NCBI GenBank assembly: GCA_964036195.1
Contig: OZ038450.1
Location: forward strand, 31,188,794 to 31,252,793
Direction of reading: 5' to 3'
Length of the DNA: 64,000 bases
Source of the DNA: Sphaerolaimus hirsutus
Lineage: Eukaryota; Nematoda; Chromadorea; Monhysterida; Sphaerolaimidae
The translations under genes and the position numbers were made by a program. Positions within the stretch are counted from its first letter, which is position 1. Every line of letters starts with the position of its first letter. This document shows positions 44,819 through 56,475 of this stretch, in pieces. The notes beneath the pieces are model-generated. The model was given only the letters and a program-made list of their open reading frames with translations, had not been told where the DNA came from and searched no databases.

Positions 44819-46296
44819 TCGAAATGCCCAGCTGTGTGTTTACACAAAAACCATTTCACACAGGTAAAAATGAATGTGAAAACAGAACAATGACAAAAGA
44901 CTGTACATAAATACAATAAAATCGTGCGTACATTGCATAATATTTACTGACTGACGCATGTAAGAGGATATTTCGCCATGGAAATGTGTTATGACTTGTA
45001 TTTCAGTATTGGGTACATAGGTAGATATATTTTGACTGTATTTTTGATAGAAATAATCCTGTTTTGTACATACCATATACAAAACAGCAAAGCAGGTATA
45101 AACTTCAATTTGAAACTCCCTACCAAAATTTTAATCATCAAATTACGGTAATTCTCCAAAGTAGCCAACCCCAATTTCCTCAAGAAAACAGACAAATTTC
45201 AGGCAACCTTCATTCAATGTCGACCTGCCTTCCAATCGAAATAATTCCCGATCCGAAATATTCACGTGCGCTCCGTGCAATGTGCATGCATATGCATGTG
45301 ACTGGATTTAACGCGTCCGCGTTACACGACCCCACTACCAGATCTGACCCGAGATAGCGTTGGGTGGCGCCATTTTTATGGCGCCAGCGCCATTTTTTTA
45401 AAAAAACCATGCAATGACGTTTTTGTGCTCAAATCACTTTTGTGAAGGTATTCTCTTTCTGAGATCAATACATGAAAAAATAGCTTAAGAGACATAAGAC
45501 AGAAAACTGGATGTTTATGAAGCAGCTTGCACTATTCATGCTTCCACCATCATCATGAGATTTTCACGCAGCAAAAAAAAAACAGTGCATGGATTCTTAA
45601 TATCGCACAGCCACACAAATATACAGAAATATATTGGTAAAGCATGTGCATGTGGAAGCACCAATGTCACAATGTGTCCTCCACAAAATTGGTAGCGCCT
45701 GCAGCAGTGGTGAAGCTGGGTGAAGCTGATGTGAAGACACTTCACCAAAAATCTCGTGATGTTGGCGGCAGCATGTGGAAGCGTGTGAAAGTGTCATGTT
45801 TCTACTGCATTCGGCTTGTTTCCACATGCTTCATGGACCCATTTCTTGCCATGTCAGTGAAATGTATTCCACATGCTTCACATACTATACAAAATATGTA
45901 AGACACTTCACCATGCTAGACCTTTAACATCAAAATACACATAAAGTTGGCAACACCATTTTTAAGGGTAAAATGTGACTTTACAGGAACCTTTGATGAA
46001 ACAGTAGGTGCTGGTGACCTCAGTGAAGCAGCTGTGAGTATCTGCATAAAAATTGATCACGAAACTTCACTGTGCAGCCACACACTCATTCATTGGTGTT
46101 GGTTTTCAAAGGTTTTTGTTGCAAAAGCAAATGTATTTGATGGAGTGTTGGTGAGCTGAATGATAGTGATGTTGAAAAATTTCATCTAAATTGGTCAATA
46201 CAGAGATTACCTGAATAATTTCTGTACATAGCTTGTGTAAAGAATGCATGTATTTGTAATCAATGCAAAACTATTTCTGAGAACAAATAAATAATT
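44819..46296. other. Intergenic, nothing recognised
   Basis: No exon or RNA gene found. A short GGCGCC cluster lies at 45363-45400, and GTGAAGCTGATGTGAAG type repeats near 45710-45760. Confidence 0.4.
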
Positions 46297-46735
46297 ACCG
46301 TATTACCTCGAAATACCCCCAGGGGGTTTATTATTTCGCCAGCAAAATTTGAGGGGGGGATAATTCGAGGGGGGGGGGTTTATTCGAGGGGGGGGTCTAT
46401 TATTTCGCCAGAAATTTTCGGAAATTCCCCATACGCGGACGTAGAAAAATCGAACAATTACATTGATGTATATGTGTTTATACGCATATATAACTGTAGA
46501 TACACAAAAACCCTTCCCTAACGTCGCTTAATCATCAGTTTTAACGTGTGTTCTGCATAGTACAGATCACAAACTGCGGTATTTGTCATGTACATTCACG
46601 TTACACTCAATCTTAGGGGGGGGGTATTTCGAGGGGGGGGTTTATTATTTCCTCAGCCGAAATTTAGGGGGGGTATTTCGAGGGGGGGGTTAATTCAAGG
46701 GGGGGGGGGGGGGGTTAATTCGAGGTAATACGGTA
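46297..46735. mobile_element. F2 MITE, complete
   Basis: TACCGTATTACCTCGAAATA to CGAGGTAATACGGTA, close relative of 22399-22830 in both core and orientation. Confidence 0.88.
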
Positions 46736-47278
46736 TTCACACTTTTAATGTAATAAAAATTATTACCAAAATTTCAAAAATATTTTTTCACGCCAAAAAT
46801 AATTAACCATGGCACATTTACCAGCACTCACACCTGCTCAAAATCAGTTGCATGCAACCCCATGCGAATTTGGTGAATGTGAATGTACGCATGTATGGAT
46901 ACTTTACATAGGTATTTAGATAAATAGGTATGCATGTACGAGTGCATGTATTCTCCATGAGTAACACACTGGTGACTTTTCATGAACATTATTGTTCTGT
47001 CGGATAGACATTTTTGTAATATATCGATCGTTTTCGGATAGATTTTAAGGGTTTTAAATCTTTCCTCAGTTATTTTGTCAGCCGTCCCGAAATTTGCTTA
47101 GTAAATTTGGTTTATTTGTGAAAATTCGACGTTTCAATTTCAATTTTTCAATGTCACTCTGTTTCACACTCTTTTAGCAATTTGTACGTTGACATTGGTT
47201 TGCGCACAGCAAACAAGGTCTCTGAACTCAAATCATAGTGCTAAAGTATTTGAAATAGGGTTGGGGATGTGAACTGAC
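46736..47278. other. Intergenic, nothing recognised
   Basis: No exon or element end seen. Confidence 0.4.
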
Positions 47279-47413
47279 TAGTGACGGAAAAGCGCCAAGA
47301 AAATTTGCGCCAAGCGCCATGGCGCCATTGAAAAAATGGCCGTGCTGAAAATGGCGTCATAGCGCTGACGCCATTCAAGAACGCCAGCGCCATGGCGCCA
47401 TAATCCATCACTA
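47279..47413 (+). mobile_element. Short F3 element
   Basis: 135 bp, TAGTGACGGAAAAGCGCC to GCGCCATAATCCATCACTA. Octamers on the two sides do not match. Confidence 0.65.
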
Positions 47414-47439
47414 GACCCGATCACATACCAGACCCGATG

Positions 47440-47666
47440 GGGGGTGCACTGATACGCACATCTGCCCGATACGCACATTTGCCCGTTTTTTCCACTTGAC
47501 ACTTTTTCAAGTGATTTCCAGATATGAGTGAAGTGAGAAAAGTTCACTAATGTCATTGCGCATCTGTTTTCACTTCACTCATATCTGAAAATCACTTGAA
47601 AAAGTGTCAAGTGACAAAAACGGGCAAATGTGCGTATCGGGCAGATGTGCGTATCAGGCCTGCCCC
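47440..47666. mobile_element. F8 palindromic hAT-type element
   Basis: 227 bp, same termini as the other F8 copies, perfect 8-bp duplication ACCCGATG (47432-47439 and 47667-47674). Confidence 0.9.
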
Positions 47667-47674
47667 ACCCGATG

Positions 47675-48347
47675 AATCTTTCAGCCTTTTTCTCCGGCCA
47701 GCAGAGGTTTTTTCGACCCGAAACCGATCCAGACTATTTTCACCCGAAACCAGACCCGGAATCCAATTTTTTGACCCGAAAACCAATACCCGAATCGAAG
47801 AATTGTGAAATACATTCCCAACACTCATTCGCAATTTCGCAAACAAAACATGATTTATATTGGTTCACTTTTCATCTTTACACAACCGATTTTGATGGGT
47901 ATCCTATCTTTAATAAAATTCCAATTTTTTTTAGATTTTTAAAATAATCTGTCGTTTTTTTCAAATCGAAATCGATTGCAATTTTATAACGACAGGTTTG
48001 AATTGAGAAAATTCGAGCGAAATAAGGAATTCAAGTATTTTTTCGAGTGGAAAATGGTAGAGTTTTTTAATGTGAAGGGTATGTGCTAAGTGCATTCGAC
48101 ATTTATGCTGTTGAAATAAGTGGAATTTAAGATTTTTAGAAAATCTCACGCTGCAGGTGCGGATGTTTTTGTCGTTTTTTTCATTCATTCCAACATTTTA
48201 TTCATGTTGGATTTTCCGAGGGCATAACTCACGTTAAAAATTCGAGTATTTCTTGAAAGACCGTTGTGTTTTTCGCTGATTTGTAATTCAAGTGATAAGT
48301 CGACTGATGTCAAAATTTAAAATTCCACACGAGTAACACCTTACCAG
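47675..48347. other. Intergenic, nothing recognised
   Basis: Contains several ACCCGAAA motifs (47700-47780), also near 49915-49960. No exon support. Confidence 0.4.
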
Positions 48348-48475
48348 GCGACAGTCCCGCACCGTGTAAATGTCGTGTCAAATGTCAAATGTCATGCTAA
48401 GTGTCAATCAACATAAAATAATTTTTGACTGAACTCACATGACTTTGCATGACATTTTACGGTGTCAATATACCT
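48348..48475 (+). mobile_element. F1 MITE, right end lost
   Basis: CAG|GCGACAGTCCCGCACC at left, arms TGTCAAATGTCATGC and GCATGACATTTTAC. The terminal right bases are missing. The first base pair is GC rather than GT. Confidence 0.55.
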
Positions 48476-48706
48476 CGTTAGGGTCCTGCATTAAATGACA
48501 TAAGTTTACGAATTTGTTCTAAAAGAAGAGCGCCGTATTTTTATCAACTTTTACCTGCCGCTGTAATGGAGATGCCCCATTATTGGAAGTATGTCTTTCT
48601 ATTAGAAGAAATACGGTATTACATAAGGTAATCAATTATAATAACAGTATATGCAAAGCATCTATAGGTACAATAAAGCCCCTCATTATACACATCATTA
48701 AATCAT

Positions 48707-48873
48707 ATACCGTATTTGCTTGAATAATCCCCCTGGGGGATTATTATTTCGTCAGACATTTTTGAGGGGGAACTATTCGAGGGGGGAATTATGATTTCCT
48801 CATTCGTCTTACAGGGGGGATTATTCGAGGGGGGGATTATTCAAGGGGGGAACTATTCAAGCAAATACGGTAG
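48707..48873. mobile_element. F2c MITE
   Basis: TACCGTATTTGCTTGAATAA to TTCAAGCAAATACGGTA, about 165 bp. A decayed piece at 48530-48620 (AGAAATACGGTA) precedes it. Confidence 0.8.
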
Positions 48874-49244
48874 GTAACTAAAATACCATTGGGATTTTTT
48901 TAAAGTTTACATGCTGACACCCTCACACATGTTCCAGGACCCGGTTGCGTATTTGAGAGCATTTAATTCATGTATCGAAATTTTAGATATTTTAATTTGT
49001 AAAAGAAATATAGGAGATCTTTTAATTAAAATGCAATTGCTATTTACTTGCAGTTGCAGTTTCATTGAGCATACTCAAATCAATTCAGTCTCTGAGGTCT
49101 GAGATTATGCCCAGCGTAAAATCCCATTTATCTAATTGCCAGTCACAATTCCACAAATATGTCTTCAGAATTCAGATGCTTGTCAAACATGATTATTAGA
49201 TGCACACAATATCTACCTATGTACACACCCACATAAAAAGTACA
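48874..49244. other. Intergenic, nothing recognised
   Basis: No exon or element end seen. Confidence 0.4.
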
Positions 49245-49512
49245 TACCGTATTTCCTCGAAATACCCCCCGGGGGTTTATTGTTTCAGAGTGAGAATTTT
49301 GAGAGAAAAACGTGAAAAATGCAACAATAACCACCATTTTTAAGTTTTTACAGCCTTATATAAGGATGTAGATGGTATAAACGATGTTCTAACGTAACAC
49401 TAAAGTGTTTTGAACGTCTGTTATGCATTTCCCGGACCACAAATTCATAGTGCCCATTTTGAGGGGGGGGGTATTTCGAGGGGGGTGGGGGGGTATTCCG
49501 AGGAAATACGAT
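49245..49512. mobile_element. F2 MITE, short-core subfamily
   Basis: TACCGTATTTCCTCGAAATA to CGAGGAAATACGATA with core ATGCATTTCCCGGACCACAA. Confidence 0.85.
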
Positions 49513-50085
49513 AATTATGTACACACCTAAATACTCAAATGTTGCAGTAGACTAGTATACTAAGGAAATTTTGAAAATTGAGTAAACTAATAAATTAGGT
49601 AGCCTTGAACGCATTTGAGTTTACTGAAATATTTTTTACTCCCCGTAAACTGTATTTGACGATATCCTAGTTCCAGTAAACTCGAATGCCATTTTAAGTA
49701 TTTTTATGAGTTTACTAAATTTTCAGTTTACTGAGTTGACTAAATTTTCAGTTTCAGTTTACAGTAAACTAGAGTGCGCGGCACCAAGGCATTCGCATAA
49801 ATATGGGCATGTTAGCAATTACCATACAAGCAAGTAATCAGCATATCAGTAAATACAGCTGCAAAATGGCCGCTATCCCCTGGAGGAATTTCCTCTGCGC
49901 ATACACCTAGCGATCGAAACCCGACCCGAAAAGCTTAAAGACCGAAACCCAGAACCCGCAAGGGGGTTTGTAGGGTAACCCATCAAATCGCGCAGCTATC
50001 TTTCTATCCCGGAGGCAAATTTTTTTGGGCTACTATCCCCTGAAACCGACCTTAAATTGGACCCTAACGATCCACCTACCCTAAA
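49513..50085. other. Intergenic, nothing recognised
   Basis: GTTTACTGAATTGACTAA-like stutters around 49600-49760 may be an old foldback. No exon support. Confidence 0.35.
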
Positions 50086-51130
50086 TCCTCGAATAAGACC
50101 CCAGGGGCCAGATTTAATACTCCCTACAGATTTGTAGGGTAGGGCGTACGCCCGATAGATTTTTTAAAGTTCAGCCGCATCGACGCATATGCACGGAGAT
50201 TAAGGCGGTTCGTAAAATACACGTAACTATCCCTTAAGGTCGCCGATATTGCAATATGACGTATATCACTTCGATTTTGGCCCGGAAATCACGATTTCGT
50301 CATTTCTTGGCCGTCTGCCAATTCGTTTTTATTTTATTTTGTCGGGCGGGTTACTCGCATAGGTCGCGCTTTTGTGTAGTCAGGTGGTCACTTTTTTAGT
50401 GTTCACTGTCTGCAACCGAAACCATGAGGGCAGCGACAAGAAAGGAATGCATGCACGAGCGTACAAAAGTGCGACTTATGCGAGTAACCCGCCCGACAAA
50501 ATAAAATAAAAAACGAATTGGCAGACGGCCAAGAAATGACGAAATCGTGATTTCCGGGCCAAAATCGAAGCGATATACGTCATATTGCAATATCGGCGAC
50601 CTTAAGGGATAGTTTCGTGTATTTTATGAACCGCCTTGCTCTCGGTGCATGTGCGTTGATGCGGCTGAACTTTAAAAAATCTATCGGGCGTACTCCCTAC
50701 CCTACAAATTTGTAGGGAGAATTAAATCTGGCCCCAGGGGAGTTATTTTTTCCTCAGACGTTTTGGAGGGGGGAGTTATTCAAGGGGGGAGTTATTCGAG
50801 GGGGGGAGTTATTTTTTCCCCAGAAAACTTGGACTTTATTCATTGCATGGATGTAGTCTGTAACTCATATAATTCATGTATTTAACTGTCCAACAACAAC
50901 AAAAAGAGTGTATACATTGCATACACACCATGTATTTGCTTTCGCTGCTGTAGGCTCATATTCATTTGTATTTTTGTATTGTATTGTTTTCATCCAAAAG
51001 GGGGAGTTATTCATGAGGGGGGAGTTATTCGAGGGGGGAGTCATTTTTTCCTCACCTCGCCAACAGGGGGGAGTTATTCAAGGGGGGGAGTTATTCGAGG
51101 GGGGGGTCTTATTCAAGGATTTGTGGTATC
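50086..51130. mobile_element. F2b MITEs interrupted by a large palindrome
   Basis: Left CCTAAATCCTCGAATAAGAC. After the palindrome the text resumes GGGGAGTTATTTTTTCCTCA with G tracts to about 51130 (CAAGGATTTGTGGTA). Confidence 0.65.
50104..50735. mobile_element. Palindromic element with 270-bp arms
   Basis: Outer arm GGGGCCAGATTTAAT, then TACAAATTTGTAGGG. The inner arm (50125-50385) recurs inverted at 50470-50720 with few mismatches, around an 80-bp spacer. High arm identity points to a recent insertion or conversion. Confidence 0.7.
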
Positions 51131-51280
51131 TGGAGCTATTTATTCGAAATTTTGCCTTAATTATTGATAAAAATCACTATTTTGCACACATTTTTCTCAT
51201 TTTCAGCTTTTAATCACAGTTCATGTGCATTTTCGCCTATTTTCACCTATTTTTGGCTATATGTGGTGGTATTTCGTATA

Positions 51281-51288
<8 letters not shown>

Positions 51289-51320
<32 letters not shown>
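51289..51320. repeat. (TA)n microsatellite
   Basis: About 16 TA units; shorter TA runs follow at 51353-51395. Confidence 0.9.
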
Positions 51321-51323
<3 letters not shown>

Positions 51324-51397
51324 GAAATTTTGCCTTAATTATTGATAAAAATATATATATATACATTTTTCGAGGATATACGGTATATATATATACA

Positions 51398-51543
51398 TAC
51401 CGTATATCCTCGAAAAAGACCCCCCTCGAAAAATCCCCACTCAAAACCTCTGACTAAATAATAAGTCCCCCTGAATAACTCCCCCTCAAAAACGCTAACG
51501 AAAAAAAAACTTCCCTGGGGACTATTCAAAGATAAACGGTATA
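51398..51543. mobile_element. F2b MITE
   Basis: TACCGTATATCCTCGAAAAA to a decayed right end AAGATAAACGGTATA. Confidence 0.65.
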
Positions 51544-51603
51544 TATTCCCTATTTCTCCCTATTCTAACTTCTACACTTTGAAAAAGCCTATATATTGAA
51601 CCA

Positions 51604-51657
51604 CCTGAAAAGCCTGAAAAGCCTGAAAAGCCTGAAAAGCCTGAAAAGCCTGAAAAG
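51604..51657. repeat. 9-bp tandem repeat, six copies
   Basis: CCTGAAAAG repeated without interruption. Confidence 0.95.
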
Positions 51658-51889
51658 GTGAATCACCAGTCATACATTTTCCACCACTACTCAAAACAGG
51701 AGTGACCCAACACACCCCAATTTTCTAGCTGCATGTTTAGTTACATATCACATTAGCAGAGATGCTCATTGCCTGTTTGCGGCTGTGTTGAGTTTGACTT
51801 GAATTTGGCATACATACATATTGAGGTATTTATTTCAAGATTGTGGTTTATATGATGTACCTATGTAAATACTTATTACATACCTATGA

Positions 51890-52287
51890 ATATACTGTAT
51901 TTGCTTGAATAGCCCACTTGAATAATTACCCCTCTTTCATAATTTTTCCTGTAAAACAAGTGAATAAAAAATACCCCACCCCCTTGAACAATTACCATAG
52001 TTATTTCATAATTCCCCCTGTAAAACCAGTGAGGAAAAATACCCTATTGGGGTACCAGATAATAATAATAATAATTTTCCTATTACGGCATATGATCAAT
52101 GTGTTATGGCCAATTTTAACAAAAAATGGCATGTTGAGGTGTTAATAAAGCATGTTTTGTGGAATAACTTCATAGAAACATGCCTGAAAGTTTTGACAAT
52201 ATAATATTTCCACCCCTTCATACTTACCCCCTCAAAAAGTCAGACAGAAAAAATTACCCAGGGGAATTATTCGAGCAAATACAGTAT
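51890..52287. mobile_element. F2c MITE, decayed
   Basis: TACTGTATTTGCTTGAATAG to TTCGAGCAAATACAGTA, about 395 bp. Confidence 0.7.
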
Positions 52288-52528
52288 ACACTTCTGTTTT
52301 TATCTGTGAACATGTTTTTTTTAAATATGTCGTGCAGGTTACTAATGATGACCAACAATTGTACGAATGTTTGAAAAAGCTCCAGCAGAAATATCTTCTT
52401 ATCAAAAAATGACACGCAAAGCGTGTCGCCATTGTTATCATTGATCACAAAAGATCCCATTTAAAAAAATAAACAAAAACGATAAAAAATATCCCCCAAA
52501 CACAGGATTAACATTATGACGATTTAGC

Positions 52529-52830
52529 TAGTGATGTAAGAACGCCATGACGCTTTTGGCGCTCGGCGCCATTTCGGTCTGGCGCCAATGGCGCTTGGCG
52601 CTGGGGTGTCGAACATGTACATCATTAGCTCTAGCACAGAACTTTTGCTCGCGCAAAGAGTAATTTATTAATTATTTGAGCCCAACTCAATATTTCAACT
52701 GCGAAAAACTTCCCGGCGATAAATAACATATTTGATTTAAAGTAAGCATGGCGCCTGGTGCTTTTGGCGTTTGACGCCATTTTGCTATGGCGCCATTTTC
52801 TCTTGGCGCTAGGCACTTTTTTGCGCTTTT
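52529..52830 (+). mobile_element. F3 remnant
   Basis: TAGTGATGTAAGAACGCC and scattered GGCGCCA motifs to 52825; no CATCACTA end found. Confidence 0.5.
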
Positions 52831-53394
52831 CACTTCGCGTATCACGATAAACTGCGTATGCTAGTTTCAAAAACACTTATCACAACCAAGTTAAATATTT
52901 TGCCGCGTGAATTTCAGAATCGTGATCGATTTATCGGTGTTATCTTTGATTTTGTTTCGCCACTTTCGCGTGTAAACTCGATGAAATATGTTTGCATTTA
53001 AACTACTCATCTCTACTACTAGTTTTGCTAAGAATATTTGAGGCTACTTAAAGCCAAATGGATATAAAATAACTAGGTACTTACATTTTAATAACTCGCT
53101 TTATTTGACCTATTTTATAGAAGTATCACTTTCTGAATAAAAGTGAAAAATGTCATTATAAAGACCTTTTTAAAGAAAAACTATAGTCCACTTACTGCAC
53201 ACTTTTTATTGAAATCTGTCATATTCATTTTTTAAATGCGTTTTTCTCACACCACGTTACTTTTATGTGAACTTTATGCACAATTTTTCACGTCACTCTA
53301 TTCATCAAAATACGGTAACATTCTATGCATGGCCTTCACTTTGATCAGTTCATTTAAATTTAGAATTTCCACCACCAACTTAAACCGAACGAAA
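52831..53394. other. Intergenic, nothing recognised
   Basis: No exon or element end seen. Confidence 0.4.
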
Positions 53395-53397
53395 CAT

Positions 53398-53565
53398 GTG
53401 CCAGTCCCAGCAATGTCAAATGTCATGCAAAGTGTCAAAAGTCATGGAAAATACCCTGCAAAATGGCAACTCGGTTGCCATTTTGCAGGGTATTTTCCAT
53501 GACTTTTGACACTTTGCATGACATTTGACATTTTACAGGGCTTTTACAGGGTCTGGAAATGCCCC
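53398..53565 (+). mobile_element. F1 MITE with CAT target duplication
   Basis: 168 bp, GTGCCAGTCCCAGC to GTCTGGAAATGCCCC, flanked by CAT (53395-53397 and 53566-53568). Shows that targets other than CWG are used. Confidence 0.75.
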
Positions 53566-53852
53566 CATTTCTATCATAAAAAAGCTGTCAAAACGGACTA
53601 AAACAGACCGATTTTCACAATTGTTCACTTCCGAGTTAAGAATGGACATTTGCGCATGCAGGGAACAAAGGTGGTGTTAGAATAGGTGCCCTATTTATCT
53701 GCATACCTAAATACATGAATTGTTATGTGTAGGCATGTTCGTAAATACCTTATATGGATGTAATTTTATATGCCCGACATTTTTGTCGGGCGACCCGACT
53801 TATTGTGTGTAAAGCACCTGTATTGTGTTGTGCCCGATAACGTGTTGTACAG

Positions 53853-54384
53853 GGGGCACTCCCAGACTCTGTAAAAAAACCTGCAAAGTGTCAAAGAACC
53901 TGTAAAATGTCATGTGTCATGTAAAAAACCCTGTAAAGTGTCAAAGACCCTGTAAAATGTCATCTATCATGTAAAAGACCCTGTAAACTGTAAAGTGTCA
54001 AAGACCCTGTCAAATGTTATGTGTCATGGAAACGACCCTGTAAAGTGTCAAATGTCATGTAACAGACCCTGTAAAGTGTCATGTATGTCCAAATCTTTTT
54101 TTATCATATCCAAATCTGATGTTTTTGTATCCAAATCAAAAAGTCAATTATGTCAAACAGTAACATTTGGGTACAAAAACATAACATTTGGATATGATAA
54201 AATAAGATTTGGATACACATGACACTTTACAGGGTCTTTTACATGACATTTGACACTTAACAGGGTCTTTTACATAACACATGACATTTTACATGGTCTT
54301 TTACATAACACATTACATTTTACACGGTCTTTTACATGACACGTGACATTTTACAGGGTCTTTTACAGGGTCTGGGAGTGGCAC
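53853..54384 (-). mobile_element. F1 MITE, long form, reverse
   Basis: 532 bp, GGGGCACTCCCAGACTC to GGGTCTGGGAGTGGCAC. Arms are stacked copies of CCTGTAAAATGTCATGTGTC with an inner TATCCAAATC palindrome. Flanks (CAG, AAA) do not match. Confidence 0.7.
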
Positions 54385-54480
54385 AAATGAATAAGTGACA
54401 TTGAATAGTGCTAAGTCAAGTTATGAGTGGTGGTAACTTTTGAGTAGTGATGGTATGGCGCCATGGCGCTTAGAGCACTG

Positions 54481-54714
54481 GTGCCGGTTCCGCAAGTGGA
54501 AAAGTTAAGAGTTAAAACTTAAGAGTTAAAACTTAAGAGTTGAGTAAAATGACAAATGACAAGTTATGAGTAAAGTTAAGAGTTAAGAGTTGAGTAAAAC
54601 GACAAATGATTTTACTCAATTGTTAACTCTTAACTTTACTCATAACTTGTCATTTGTCATTTTACTCAACTCCTCACTTTTAACTCTTAACTTTTCCACT
54701 TGCGGAACCGGCCC
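54481..54714 (+). mobile_element. F1b MITE, CTG target duplication
   Basis: 234 bp, GTGCCGGTTCCGCAAGTGG to CCACTTGCGGAACCGGCCC, flanked by CTG (54478-54480 and 54715-54717). Inner arms TTAAGAGTTAAAACTTAAG differ from F1, but the outermost bases GTGCC and GCCC are the same. Confidence 0.75.
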
Positions 54715-54717
54715 CTG

Positions 54718-54910
54718 GGGGCAGTCCCAAGCCCTGTAAAGTGTAAAGTAAAGTGTCAAATGTAAAGTCAAATGCAAAGTAAAGTGTCAATCAAAACAAA
54801 AAAAGAAAAGATTTTATTACTGAACTTTGCATGACAATTGACACTTTACTTTGCATTTGACTTTACATTTGACACTTTACTTTACACTTTACAGGGCTTG
54901 GGATTGGCAC
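54718..54910 (-). mobile_element. F1 MITE, reverse, 193 bp
   Basis: GGGGCAGTCCCAAGCCC to GGGCTTGGGATTGGCAC, flanked by CTG (54715-54717 and 54911-54913). Same length and closely similar arms to the intron-forming copy in gene A. It shares the CTG at 54715-54717 with the F1b element before it. Confidence 0.8.
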
Positions 54911-54913
54911 CTG

Positions 54914-55758
54914 GTGTCACTTGCCATAACGACTTTTCTTGTCCACATTTGGAATAGGCCCCTGGTGGTCAGATAATATTGCATTTAATTGGGCTGAGCT
55001 CAGATAAGGTGTCAAATGAATCACATTCAGACTAATTTTGATCTGTGCCCTGGTAAATTTGAAAAATTCCGCCTAAATGTCTGGAACGCAGGCGTGTTAC
55101 GCTTTTATAATTTTGATGGAATACAAGTGAAAAGGTGTAGAATAGTAAATATATTCTTCCAGCGGACGGAAATGTCTGAAAATCTGAAAAATGTTCGCAT
55201 TGAATTATTAAAGTCCATTTTCCATACGTTGATTGTGGTGACCAGGTATAGCTGAAATACTTGATTTACTTTACTCCAATGTTATTCCGGTATCTTTTCA
55301 CATTTGCATGTGTAAATCAATTTGCATAGTGCACACCCACTAACGGGTTTGTATACAAAAAAATTCATTGCATTCAAACTTTTTGGTTAGGAAAATCAAT
55401 TTCCAATTTTTAACACAATGTGATTTATCACAACAAAATTTATTCAAATTTTATCACAAATTCCCAGCATATCTCCATCTAAACGAAATGCAACATCATT
55501 CCGAAATATGTTAATCCTTTGGGACACTTCGTAAAATCACGCACCGTAACACTTTATGTAAAACAATTGAAGCATGAACTTGAAAACATGTAAAGTGTCT
55601 CATTCATGATGTGATCATTTAGTTGTCTTATAAATGTCTTCATTGCAATAATCGGAAGTCAAGTATTTATGTTTATAGGTATTTTGGGGAACCTGCCTCA
55701 GGTCCCAAATTCAATGAAAATGTTAGGCGCCTTATGTGCGCCTTAAGTTCTGGGGTTG
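54914..55758. other. Intergenic, nothing recognised
   Basis: An open stretch at 55016-55255 has no recognisable homology or splice support. No element ends. Confidence 0.35.
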
Positions 55759-55927
55759 GAGGCAGTCCCAAACCTTGTAAAATGTAGAATGTCATGCAAA
55801 GTGTCAAAATTCATGTAAAATGCCCTGCAGAATGGAAAAAACGTTTGCCATTTTCCAGGGCATTTTGCATGACTTTAGACCTTTGCAAGACATTTGACAT
55901 TTACAGGGCATTTTTATGGACTGGCTC
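55759..55927 (-). mobile_element. F1 MITE, reverse
   Basis: GGCAGTCCCAAACCTTG at left, ATGGACTGGCTC then CTG at right. Left flank TTG against right CTG, an imperfect duplication. Confidence 0.65.
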
Positions 55928-55946
55928 CTGATGGAGCTGGCACCAG

Positions 55947-56138
55947 GGGGCAATCCCAAGCCATGTAATGTGTAAAGTAAATTGTCAAATGTAAAGTCAA
56001 ATGCAAAGTAAAGTGTCAATCAAAACAAAAAAGAAAAGATTTTATTACTGAACTTTGCATGACAATTGACACTTTACTTTGCATTTGACTTTACATTTGA
56101 CACTTTACTTTACACTTTACAGGGCTTGGGATTGCCAC
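55947..56138 (-). mobile_element. F1 MITE, reverse, 192 bp
   Basis: GGGGCAATCCCAAGCC to GGGCTTGGGATTGCCAC, flanked by CAG (55944-55946 and 56139-56141). Confidence 0.8.
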
Positions 56139-56141
56139 CAG

Positions 56142-56473
56142 GGGGGTTGGAAATGAATGATATTTCGATAGCAATATTTGATATTTTAGAAATTTTTATG
56201 TCAATACGTTGGCATGATAAAAGTGTTCGATATTGAAATTATATATTTACAATATCTAGAAAAAAATGTGTGTGTTATTTCAATATCCATTGTTCTGCCT
56301 ATATTGTTTCAAAATTATCGATACTCAATATTTGATAACTTTCATAGGAATTTTTTATATTTTCTCAACTTTTATCAACATGATGAGAAATATTCGACAT
56401 CCAACATCCAGATCCAATTTAAAAAACCCTCAACTCTCTATTGAAAAACATCGTTTACCCGCAAATATATGAC
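56142..56473. other. Intergenic, nothing recognised
   Basis: AT-rich; open frames here lack any support. Confidence 0.4.
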
Positions 56474-56475
56474 TG

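Noticed and set aside
55016-55255. 79-aa open frame as a gene
   Set aside because: No recognisable family, no neighbours in phase; left as unassigned.
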